Of a stretch of 7,270 bases of DNA, positions 1 through 5,967 are shown piece after piece; the first letter of the stretch is position 1; each line of letters begins with the position of its first letter. The notes beneath the pieces are model-generated. The model worked only from the letters and a program-made list of their open reading frames with translations, did no database searches and was not told the DNA's origin. The translations under genes were made by a program, and so were the position numbers. This DNA comes from Acidobacteriaceae bacterium (GTDB taxonomy: Bacteria; Acidobacteriota; Terriglobia; Terriglobales; Acidobacteriaceae): the NCBI GenBank assembly GCA_003132825.1, contig PKYX01000266.1, positions 242-7,511 on the forward strand, in the 5' to 3' direction.

Positions 1-1
1 C

Positions 2-349
2 TACATCGTCGACCGCAAGAAAGACATGATCATTACGGGAGGTTTCAACGTCTATTGCGCCGAAGTGGAGGCCGGGATCATGGCGCTTCCTCAAGTTCAA
101 GAATGCGCGATCATTGGTGTTCCTGACGACACTTGGGGTGAGGCGGTCAAGGCCATCGTCGTCTTAAAGGACAACGAATGCCTGTCCGAGGAAGAAACGG
201 TCGCGCACTGCAAGGCCAAACTCGGCGGAGTGAAATCCCCGAAGTCGGTCGAATTCCGCCAGGAAATTCCCAAGACCCCGGCTGGCAAGATCGACCGGAA
301 AGAACTGCGCAAGCCGTATTGGGAGAAGGTGGATCGGAGCGTCCACTAG
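2..349 (+). CDS. Acyl-CoA synthetase (AMP-forming), C-terminal fragment
   Basis: This is the 3' end of an AMP-dependent synthetase/ligase (ANL superfamily) gene whose start lies left of the window; 115 codons are visible before a TAG stop. The enzyme would activate a carboxylic acid with ATP to an acyl-adenylate and then an acyl-CoA in the cytoplasm. The fragment opens in the hinge motif (YIVDRKKDMIITGGFNVY, motif A8), where the Asp-Arg hinge and the Gly-Gly turn are intact. It ends with motif A10 (PKTPAGKIDRKELRK), whose Lys, encoded at 287-289, is the adenylation lysine of the family. The position after NVY, usually Pro, is Cys here. The ending (KPYWEKVDRSVH) resembles FadD-like ligases, but the acid specificity is set by the missing N-terminal domain and cannot be read. 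It lies just upstream of, and in line with, the lipoyl and E1 genes, so co-transcription is likely. Confidence 0.93.
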   Translation, partial: YIVDRKKDMIITGGFNVYCAEVEAGIMALPQVQECAIIGVPDDTWGEAVKAIVVLKDNECLSEEETVAHCKAKLGGVKSPKSVEFRQEIPKTPAGKIDRKELRKPYWEKVDRSVH

Positions 350-378
350 GGCGCCGCCGGCTCCTCGCAACAGTCGGC

Positions 379-675
379 GTGGCGGAGAGCGAGTCATCGA
401 GGGAAAAGGGGAAAGCCATCGTCAACCGGGTCATCGTTCCGAAATCAGGCGGCGTCACCAGCACCAAGGTGAATGTGGTGCGCTGGATCAAGCACGAGGG
501 AGAGCCTGTTCGGCAAGGCGAACCCCTGGTCGAACTGGAGACCGAAAAGGTGAGTTATGAGTTAGAATCCCCGGCGCAGGGCGTGCTGCTAAGGATCGTT
601 GCGCGCGAGAACAGCGAGGTGCCGGTGGGCGATCCGCTGTGCTACATCGGCCAGCCCGGGGAATCGGTGCCCTAG
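379..675 (+). CDS. Stand-alone lipoyl-domain (biotinyl/lipoyl carrier) protein
   Basis: A small protein that is little more than one lipoyl domain, as found at the N-terminus of E2 subunits of 2-oxoacid dehydrogenases. From the GTG at 379 it has 98 residues. The domain runs from about residue 16 (VNRVIVPKSGG) to about 91 and carries the modifiable lysine in ETEKVSYELESP (Lys57). The family's Gly turn before the second half (PAQGVL) is also present. There is no peripheral-subunit-binding domain and no acyltransferase core. Its partners should be the E1-alpha/beta pair 24 bases downstream, with the lipoyl arm accepting the acyl group from the E1 thiamine intermediate. The start is uncertain. 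GTG 379 is the nearest standard start but has no Shine-Dalgarno. AAGGGG at 406-411 sits 6 bases before an ATC at 418, which would give an 85-residue protein beginning exactly at the domain (Lys44). A biotin carrier is possible but less likely, since the lysine lies in ETEK rather than in an MKM motif. Confidence 0.85.
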   Translation: MAESESSREKGKAIVNRVIVPKSGGVTSTKVNVVRWIKHEGEPVRQGEPLVELETEKVSYELESPAQGVLLRIVARENSEVPVGDPLCYIGQPGESVP

Positions 676-685
676 TCCTTGCGGC

Positions 686-692
686 GGGAGGA
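686..692 (+). promoter_or_regulatory. Ribosome-binding site of the E1-alpha gene
   Basis: GGGAGGA lies 7 bases before the ATG at 700, in the 24-base gap after the lipoyl gene. It fixes the E1-alpha start. Confidence 0.75.
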
Positions 693-699
693 ATGAACC

Positions 700-1737
700 A
701 TGCCAAAGGCCAAGAAAGAAAAACTCGAAAAAAGCCGCCTGATCTGGATGTACACGCAGATGGTGCGCATCCGCGAATTCGAAGAACGAGTCAAGCGAGC
801 TTTCATTGAGCATCCGGGCGTCATTCGCGGGCACTCGCATCTGGGCGATGGCGCCGAAGCCAGCATCGTCGGCGCACTTTCCACCCGCGAGCGCAATGAT
901 CTGGTGATGCCGAGCTACCGCTGCCACGGCTATGCCATCGTGCTGGGCTCGCCCGCGCGGAATGTCATGGCGGAGATTTTCGGACGCAAAGACGGTCTGT
1001 GCAAGGGCTTTGGTGGGTCCATGCACCTTGCAGACCCGGCCCATCACTTTCCGAGCGCGAACGGAATCATCGGAGCCGGCATTGCTCAGGCCACCGGCGC
1101 TGCATTGACCGCGCAGGTGAAGCACCCCGGACAGGTGGTTTATTGTTTCTTCGGCGACGGCGCATCGAAGCAAGGAGCGTTTTTCGAATCGTTGAACATG
1201 GCGGCCGTCTGGAAACTGCCCATTGTTTACGTCCTCGAGAACAATCAATATCAGGCCTACACGCACTACAGCCTGGAAGACGCGAACGCCATTGCCGGAG
1301 ACCCGCTGTCCCAGAAAGCGCAAGCCTTCAGCATTCCCGGCGTGACCGTCGATGGCACCGATGCACTCAAGGTGCGTGCTGCAGTCCAGAAAGCCGCGGA
1401 CCGCGCCCGGGCGGGGAAGGGGCCGAGCCTGGTGGAATCGAAGTTCTACCGCCTGAGCGCCCATGGCAATGTCATTACCGTTCCGCCCTTGCCCACGCAG
1501 TTTCCGGAGCACGAGGCGATCGGGGTGTATGGCAATCGGGCTGAATTCGAGAAATGGAAGGCGAAAGACCCCATCCCGAGATTCCGTGCCCACCTGATGA
1601 AGGACGGTGTGCTCTCGGAAACCAAAGCGAGAGGCATCGAGAACGCCGCCCGGACCGAACTGGACGACGCCGTGAAGTTCGCCCTCGCCAGCCCCTTGCC
1701 CGCCCCCGAAGAGGCGGTCAACTATGTGTACGCCTAG
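700..1737 (+). CDS. Thiamine-diphosphate dehydrogenase E1 component, alpha subunit
   Basis: The alpha subunit of a heterotetrameric E1 of the pyruvate / branched-chain 2-oxoacid / acetoin dehydrogenase group, 345 residues, a normal length. It binds ThDP-Mg with the beta subunit and transfers the acyl group, after decarboxylation or cleavage, to a lipoyl carrier. The ThDP motif is clear: GDGA at residues 152-155 and Asn-Asn at 181-182. Upstream are the conserved SYRCHG stretch (72-77, His76) and the Gly-rich GFGGSMHL segment (103-110). The usual YRxxGHS loop reads YRLSAHGN (250-257), keeping the His (255) but losing the Gly before it and the regulatory Ser after it. The tail (EKWKAKDPI, about 284-292) is typical. 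I cannot tell pyruvate, branched-chain or acetoin specificity. The acetoin-type alpha subunit (AcoA) is a reasonable comparison because the gene pairs with a separate beta subunit and a lipoyl carrier. Confidence 0.92.
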   Translation: MPKAKKEKLEKSRLIWMYTQMVRIREFEERVKRAFIEHPGVIRGHSHLGDGAEASIVGALSTRERNDLVMPSYRCHGYAIVLGSPARNVMAEIFGRKDGLCKGFGGSMHLADPAHHFPSANGIIGAGIAQATGAALTAQVKHPGQVVYCFFGDGASKQGAFFESLNMAAVWKLPIVYVLENNQYQAYTHYSLEDANAIAGDPLSQKAQAFSIPGVTVDGTDALKVRAAVQKAADRARAGKGPSLVESKFYRLSAHGNVITVPPLPTQFPEHEAIGVYGNRAEFEKWKAKDPIPRFRAHLMKDGVLSETKARGIENAARTELDDAVKFALASPLPAPEEAVNYVYA

Positions 1738-1743
1738 GAGGAA
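1735..1743 (+). promoter_or_regulatory. Ribosome-binding site of the E1-beta gene, overlapping the E1-alpha stop
   Basis: TAGGAGGAA contains the TAG stop of E1-alpha and a strong AGGAGG 8 bases before the E1-beta ATG at 1750. Ribosomes ending on alpha stop on the beta initiation site, which suggests translational coupling and a 1:1 output suited to an alpha2beta2 enzyme. Confidence 0.8.
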
Positions 1744-1749
1744 CCGCTT

Positions 1750-2730
1750 ATGGCGTCCGTAATGATGTACGGTGACGCAATCGCCGCGGCCATTGTCGAA
1801 GAAATGCAACTGGACCCCGACGTCGTCTTCTATGGCCAGAACATGGCCATGACCGAGCGCGATCCGATGCTCAAGAAATTCGGCAAGAACCGCGTTCGTC
1901 TCGCACCCATTTCTGAGACCGCGGAGACCGGTATCGGGGTTGGAGCGGCCATGACCGGCTTGCGTCCGATCGTCGAGTTGTGGATGAGCGAGTTCATGCT
2001 CGTCGCCATGGACCAGGTGCTCAACGAAGCCCCTCGCTTCCACTATATGTCCGGCGGTCAGGTCAAAGTACCGGTGGTGTTTAAGGCGGGCTACGGATTC
2101 GCCGCCGGCTGGGCGGGCCAGCACTCCAACTGCCTCTACCACACTATGATGGGGATTGCGGGCCTGAAGGTGGTCGTCCCGTCCACGCCCGCCGACGCCA
2201 AAGGTCTCCTGACCTCAGCCATCCGGGACGACAATCCTGTCGTCTATCTCCACCACTACATGCTAACGCTTGACAAAGGTGAAGTGCCGGAAGGGAATTA
2301 TGCGATTCCCCTGGGTGTGGCGGAGGTCAAGCGGGCGGGAAGCGACATCACGATTGTAGCGACGGGATGGATGGTCAAGAAATCGCTGGCCGCCGCGGAG
2401 CGCCTATCCAAAGAAGGAATCAGTTCGGAAGTCATCGACCCGCGCACTCTGGCGCCGCTCGATGTCGAGACCATCCTCAAGTCAGTCAAGAAGACGGGGC
2501 ATCTCGTGCTGGTCGACCAGGGCACGCGTCACGGCTCGGCCGCTGCCATCATCGCAGCTGAGGTCGCCGAACACGGGTTCGATCATCTCAAAGCACCCCT
2601 CAAGATGGTCACTGCACTCGATTGTCCGGTGCCCTACAGCGAGCCTCTCGAAAACTACATTCTGCCGAATGAGGACAAGATCGTTGCGGCCGTCAAATCC
2701 GTCCTTGCCCGGCGCGAGGTGGCCGCCTAG
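1750..2730 (+). CDS. Thiamine-diphosphate dehydrogenase E1 component, beta subunit
   Basis: The beta subunit completing the E1 alpha2beta2 enzyme, 326 residues, typical for the family. The N-terminal pyrimidine-binding domain carries the catalytic Glu in PISETAETGIGVGAAM (Glu56), which activates the ThDP aminopyrimidine. The conserved His of the E1-beta active site is His125 in GQHSN. The stretch GLKVVVPSTPADAKGLL (138-154) and the tail CPVPYSEPLENYILP (292-306) are strong family signatures. The C-terminal transketolase domain (about 200-326) would be the contact for an E2 core. Two places differ from common PDH/AcoB sequences: the early acidic GEDV-like turn reads GQNMAM (29-34), and the usual VDE.xRtGG segment reads VDQGTRHGS (255-263). 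The gene follows E1-alpha by 12 bases and is the last gene of the operon; the next gene converges on it. Confidence 0.92.
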   Translation: MASVMMYGDAIAAAIVEEMQLDPDVVFYGQNMAMTERDPMLKKFGKNRVRLAPISETAETGIGVGAAMTGLRPIVELWMSEFMLVAMDQVLNEAPRFHYMSGGQVKVPVVFKAGYGFAAGWAGQHSNCLYHTMMGIAGLKVVVPSTPADAKGLLTSAIRDDNPVVYLHHYMLTLDKGEVPEGNYAIPLGVAEVKRAGSDITIVATGWMVKKSLAAAERLSKEGISSEVIDPRTLAPLDVETILKSVKKTGHLVLVDQGTRHGSAAAIIAAEVAEHGFDHLKAPLKMVTALDCPVPYSEPLENYILPNEDKIVAAVKSVLARREVAA

Positions 2731-2787
2731 CTCTACTTTTGGGGGTAGCAGGGGATCCCGACCGCCCGCTGACGCCGGCTCGCTCGG

Positions 2788-4260
2788 CTAGGAAGCCGCA
2801 GGCTCAAACGGATAGTGCCTTGGCTTGTGCTGCACCGACACCCACTTCATGGTAGTGAATTCCTCGAGCGCCCATTTCCCATTCAGGCGCCCTACTCCGG
2901 ACGACTTTTCCCCTCCGAATGCGACCAGCGGATCATCGTTGATCGTGCTGTCATTCACGTGAACCATTCCGGATTCGATCTGCTTGGCCAGCTCCGCGCC
3001 AACTTCCACGTCACGCGTGAGGATGGCTCCGCTCAGACCGTAGGGACTGTCGTTGGCCATCCGGATCGCGTCCTGGGGCGTGTCAAAAGGCATCACGCAC
3101 ACTGCCGGTCCGAACATTTCGTGCTGCGCCACCCACATGTCCGGTTTCACATCAGCAAAAATGGTGGGGGTCGCGACGTTGCCTTCCATCGTACCGCGCA
3201 GCACCGGGCGTGCTCCCTCATCGATGCCTTTCTGCACTTGTTTGGCATAGGTCTCGGCCTGGCGCTGGTTGATGAGTGGACCAAGATCAGTGGCGGCCTC
3301 CCGAGGATCGCCCGCCTTCAGTTTAGAAACCTGGGCCACAAACTTCTCCAAGAATCTGTTGTACACGGGGCGCTGCACCAGAATCCGATTGGTGCACATG
3401 CAGACCTGGCCCTGGTGGGCAAAACGTCCAAAAACCGCGGCATTGACTGCGATCTGTAGGTCGGCATCTTCGAGCACGATCATGGCACTGTTTCCGCCCA
3501 GTTCGAGGATGGCTTTTTTCAGAGCCTTTCCGGCAACTCCGCCAATATGGCGTCCCACAGCCTCCGATCCGGTGAAGGAGATGACGCGCGGAATGGGATG
3601 CTCCACAAAGGCGTCGCCGATTTCGCCAATGTCGGCCACCACAACATTCAGCAGCCCTTTGGGAATCCCCGCTTCCTCAAATATTTTCGCGATTAGCGTT
3701 CCCCCCACAATGGGTGTGTCATCGTGGGGCTTGAGCACCACGCCGTTTCCCGCGCCGAGCGCCGGAGCCACCGAGCGCATGCTCAGGTTGAAGGGAAAAT
3801 TGAAGGGGCTGATGACCCCCACCACGCCGGCGGGTACGCGATACAGGCGGTTCTCCTTGCCGTCGATCATGGAGGGAAGGATCTCGCCCGTCATCCGCAG
3901 CGGGTAGGTAGAGGCTTCCTTGACGAAAGTCTTGGTCAGCATGATCTCAATGAATGCCTTGAAACGCGTGCCGCCCAACTCCTCGATGATCATGTCGGTG
4001 ATGTCGGCTTCGTTTTGTTCGATCCAGGTGATGGCCTTTTCCAGAATGGCGCGCTTCTCGAAGGGATTGACCTCCGCCCAGATTTTCTGCGCAGCGGCGG
4101 CCGAGCGGTAGGCTTCATCTAGATCCGAGAGGCTCGCCAGCTTGAAGTCGGCAATCGATTTTCCGTTGTAAGGGTTCTTGTCTGTCAGCGTCTTCGGGCT
4201 CGACCCATCGCGCCATACACCGCCGATGTACTGCCGGTTCAGCTTCGCGAACTGGTTCAT
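2788..4260 (-). CDS. NAD(P)+-dependent aldehyde dehydrogenase, vanillin/benzaldehyde dehydrogenase-like
   Basis: A full-length ALDH-superfamily enzyme of 490 residues that oxidises an aldehyde to its acid in the cytoplasm. All key residues are visible: Asn154 in ISPFNF, Lys177 (cofactor binding), the FTGSEAVG turn (229-236), general base Glu253 in ELGGN, nucleophile Cys287 in GQVCMCTNR, and Glu381 with Phe383 in EMFGP. The C-terminal SSGVGRLNGKWALEEFT is typical of the vanillin / aromatic aldehyde branch, so an aromatic substrate is likely but not proven. The ATG is supported by AAGGA on the minus strand (4269-4273) 8 bases upstream. That site lies inside a perfect 10-bp palindrome, AAGGATCCTT (4264-4273). 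It converges with the E1 operon, with 57 bases and no clear terminator between the stops. Its product acid could feed the CoA ligase at the left edge, which is inference only. Confidence 0.95.
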   Translation of the reverse strand: MNQFAKLNRQYIGGVWRDGSSPKTLTDKNPYNGKSIADFKLASLSDLDEAYRSAAAAQKIWAEVNPFEKRAILEKAITWIEQNEADITDMIIEELGGTRFKAFIEIMLTKTFVKEASTYPLRMTGEILPSMIDGKENRLYRVPAGVVGVISPFNFPFNLSMRSVAPALGAGNGVVLKPHDDTPIVGGTLIAKIFEEAGIPKGLLNVVVADIGEIGDAFVEHPIPRVISFTGSEAVGRHIGGVAGKALKKAILELGGNSAMIVLEDADLQIAVNAAVFGRFAHQGQVCMCTNRILVQRPVYNRFLEKFVAQVSKLKAGDPREAATDLGPLINQRQAETYAKQVQKGIDEGARPVLRGTMEGNVATPTIFADVKPDMWVAQHEMFGPAVCVMPFDTPQDAIRMANDSPYGLSGAILTRDVEVGAELAKQIESGMVHVNDSTINDDPLVAFGGEKSSGVGRLNGKWALEEFTTMKWVSVQHKPRHYPFEPAAS

Positions 4261-4296
4261 GGCAAGGATCCTTCGAGGCTCAGTTTTTGCCGTACA

Positions 4297-4325
4297 ACTA
4301 TAGCTCCCGATTGCGGGAATGGCTA
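4297..4325 (-). promoter_or_regulatory. Sigma70-like promoter of the aldehyde dehydrogenase gene
   Basis: Read on the minus strand, TAGCCA (4320-4325, 4 of 6 to TTGACA) and TATAGT (4297-4302, 5 of 6 to TATAAT) are separated by exactly 17 bases. Transcription would start near 4290, giving a leader of about 30 bases to the ATG at 4260. The spacer holds a perfect inverted repeat (TCCCG-ATTG-CGGGA, 4305-4318). Confidence 0.55.
4305..4318. repeat. Short palindrome inside the aldehyde dehydrogenase promoter spacer
   Basis: TCCCG and CGGGA are exact reverse complements around ATTG. The element fills most of the 17-base spacer between the -35 and -10 boxes, where spacer-binding repressors and MerR-type activators act. 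Arms of only 5 bp can arise by chance in GC-rich DNA. Confidence 0.35.
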
Positions 4326-4351
4326 GAACGCCGTGAAGCCAGGGCCGTCCG

Positions 4352-4367
4352 GAAAGCCGTACCGGCT
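4352..4367 (-). terminator. Possible weak terminator after the GH39 gene
   Basis: On the minus strand, AGCCG-GTA-CGGCT forms a 5-bp hairpin (4355-4367) about 17 bases after the GH39 stop codon and is followed by TTT (with the last stem T) and then CC. The stem and U-run are short, so termination would be partial. It sits before the aldehyde dehydrogenase promoter on the same strand, which would help keep the two genes apart. Confidence 0.3.
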
Positions 4368-4383
4368 CCCGCCACGATCGCGG

Positions 4384-5907
4384 CTACTTCCTCAGTTCGA
4401 TGAGGACCAAGCCGTCGGGCGGAATGGTGACGGTCAGTGCCCCACCGTTCAGTTTCTGCACTTCGGGTGCGGCAATCTCGGCAGCCTTCCGAAGGGTTTC
4501 GAGTTGCGCGGCGGTCGGATAGGGAGGAGAGCCCATCTTCTCGTAGGCGGGCAGAACGTCACCGCCGTTCTGGTCGACGCGGGAGATATAGGCGCGGCGC
4601 GCCCGGGTGCCGGTTTTCAACTGCAGGGTCATGACCTTCGGCGGCCCGGATTGGCCGGGCGGAAACAGATTCCACAGCGCCACGACCAGAGTGCCGTCCT
4701 TGCGTCGGGTTAGCAGCGCGGAATCGGAGTCGAGCGCGAGGCGCTCTTCGCCCAGCTGGTGCAGCAGCTTAAAAGCGTTGTAAGCGGGTTTCGGAATCGC
4801 TCCGACCGCCAACAAGCCGAAGCCGCCGTAAAATGGTTGTTTCACCACGCCCTGCTCCTCGAACACGTCGGAAAAAGTCCAATACGACATCACCTCGACC
4901 AAGCCATCGCAGGTTCGGATGGTGTTGGCCAGCCAAGGCCCCATGTAAAGCGCGTCGGTGACTTCCGGCTCGGCCTTGTAACTGGCGTTGAATTCACTCC
5001 AAATCAATGGCAGATCGGGCAGGGGCGAGGCTTTGATCTGCTCGTGAACTTTTTTCACCGCCCGGCAGACCATCTGGTCGCGCGAAATGGTTTCCTCGGT
5101 GCCGAACACATCGTGGGCGCTGTCGTTGCCGTAGACGTGGGTCGATACAAAGTCTACGGGCACGTGGTTGTCGGCGCAGTGCTTGATGAATGCGTCCGCC
5201 CAAGCCGCCTGCGCCGTCGCCGGGCCGCCCACCCGCAAGCGCCGGCTGACGCGCTTGATGTTTATTGCGCTGTGGTCGTAAAGCTCAAAGTAGGTTGCCT
5301 GCTTCGGATCACCCGCCCAAAAATCAATGTTCGGTTCGTTCCAGACTTCGAAGTACCAAGTCGCGACCTCGTCGATGCCGTAGCGGTCCACCAAGTGTTT
5401 GGTGAATTGATAGATAAGATCGTCCCACTTACTCCAGTCTTTTGGAGGTGCCACATTCGGTTTGTACCAGAACGACATGAAGGCCTCCCGGGAGGCAAGC
5501 TGCCGGGGCATGAAACTCAGCTCGACGAAAGGGCGCACGCCATTCTGCAAAAGGCCATCGTAAATCTGGTCCACGTAGGAGAAGTTATAGACCGGCCGTC
5601 CTTGGGCGTCTTCGCTGTACACGCCGTTCTCATCCATGAGGATGGCGTGAAAGCGGACGTACTTAAAACCCGTAATCCGCTCTACGCTACGTAGGTCGTC
5701 GCGGTAACTCTCGCGAAGGGCTAGATTGGCGCGGCCTGAGCCGAACATCTGCTCCCAGAAATGCGGGAAGGGATGGGCCGGGCCCCCGCCGTCGATCGTG
5801 AGGACATCCGGGGATGGCGGCGACGCTTGAGCCCTGGCGTTTGGCTGGTCCGCAAGCAGGGGAAGAAGCAAAAGGAGTGAGGAGGCGATGACCCGCAGTC
5901 TGTTCAT
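4384..5907 (-). CDS. Secreted glycoside hydrolase family 39 (beta-xylosidase-like)
   Basis: A 507-residue enzyme resembling GH39 retaining glycosidases, which remove xylose or related sugars from the non-reducing end of oligosaccharides. A signal peptide is evident: MNRLR, then a Leu-rich core (SLLLLLPLLA), then a likely signal peptidase I site after ARAQA (residue 28), so it acts in the periplasm or outside. The (beta/alpha)8 domain follows. The acid/base is Glu191 in EVWNEPN (187-193) and the nucleophile is probably Glu305 in IWSEFNASY (302-310), in the expected order and spacing for clan GH-A. After about residue 395 comes a beta-sandwich segment (VVALWNLFPPG, then YEKMGSPPYP) common in bacterial GH39. 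The frame stays open for 167 codons upstream of the ATG at 5907, across the trmJ gene, but that part is antisense shadow and the signal peptide fixes the start. The Shine-Dalgarno is weak. Xylosidase versus another activity (for example iduronidase-like) is unresolved. Confidence 0.9.
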   Translation of the reverse strand: MNRLRVIASSLLLLLPLLADQPNARAQASPPSPDVLTIDGGGPAHPFPHFWEQMFGSGRANLALRESYRDDLRSVERITGFKYVRFHAILMDENGVYSEDAQGRPVYNFSYVDQIYDGLLQNGVRPFVELSFMPRQLASREAFMSFWYKPNVAPPKDWSKWDDLIYQFTKHLVDRYGIDEVATWYFEVWNEPNIDFWAGDPKQATYFELYDHSAINIKRVSRRLRVGGPATAQAAWADAFIKHCADNHVPVDFVSTHVYGNDSAHDVFGTEETISRDQMVCRAVKKVHEQIKASPLPDLPLIWSEFNASYKAEPEVTDALYMGPWLANTIRTCDGLVEVMSYWTFSDVFEEQGVVKQPFYGGFGLLAVGAIPKPAYNAFKLLHQLGEERLALDSDSALLTRRKDGTLVVALWNLFPPGQSGPPKVMTLQLKTGTRARRAYISRVDQNGGDVLPAYEKMGSPPYPTAAQLETLRKAAEIAAPEVQKLNGGALTVTIPPDGLVLIELRK

Positions 5908-5967
5908 AGAAGTCTCGGTCCAAAGTCTATCCGATCTCCCTTGATCTGTGCTCCACGCGCAAACGGG

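Noticed and set aside
178..378. A longer N-terminus for the lipoyl protein starting at 178
   Set aside because: It overlaps the acyl-CoA synthetase C-terminus, including its catalytic-lysine motif, and the added residues are Arg/Gly/Pro-rich shadow sequence.
589..2142. A 517-codon open frame on the minus strand across the lipoyl, E1-alpha and E1-beta genes
   Set aside because: It lies antisense to three genes with clear family motifs. Its translation is rich in His, Arg and Gly with no recognisable domain, and such long antisense frames are common in GC-rich genes.
2731..2787. A bidirectional terminator between the convergent E1-beta and aldehyde dehydrogenase genes
   Set aside because: Only 4-bp pairings are seen (CTAC with GTAG, GCCG with CGGC) and there is no U-run on either side, so no intrinsic terminator can be claimed.
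4264..4273. Perfect palindrome AAGGATCCTT over the aldehyde dehydrogenase ribosome-binding site as an operator
   Set aside because: It is explained by the Shine-Dalgarno AAGGA plus a chance GATCC core. Ten bases is short for an operator and no second copy is seen.
5924..5929. TAGACT on the minus strand as a GH39 -10 box
   Set aside because: It matches 4 of 6 positions, has no convincing -35 partner, and would leave a leader of only about 10 bases.
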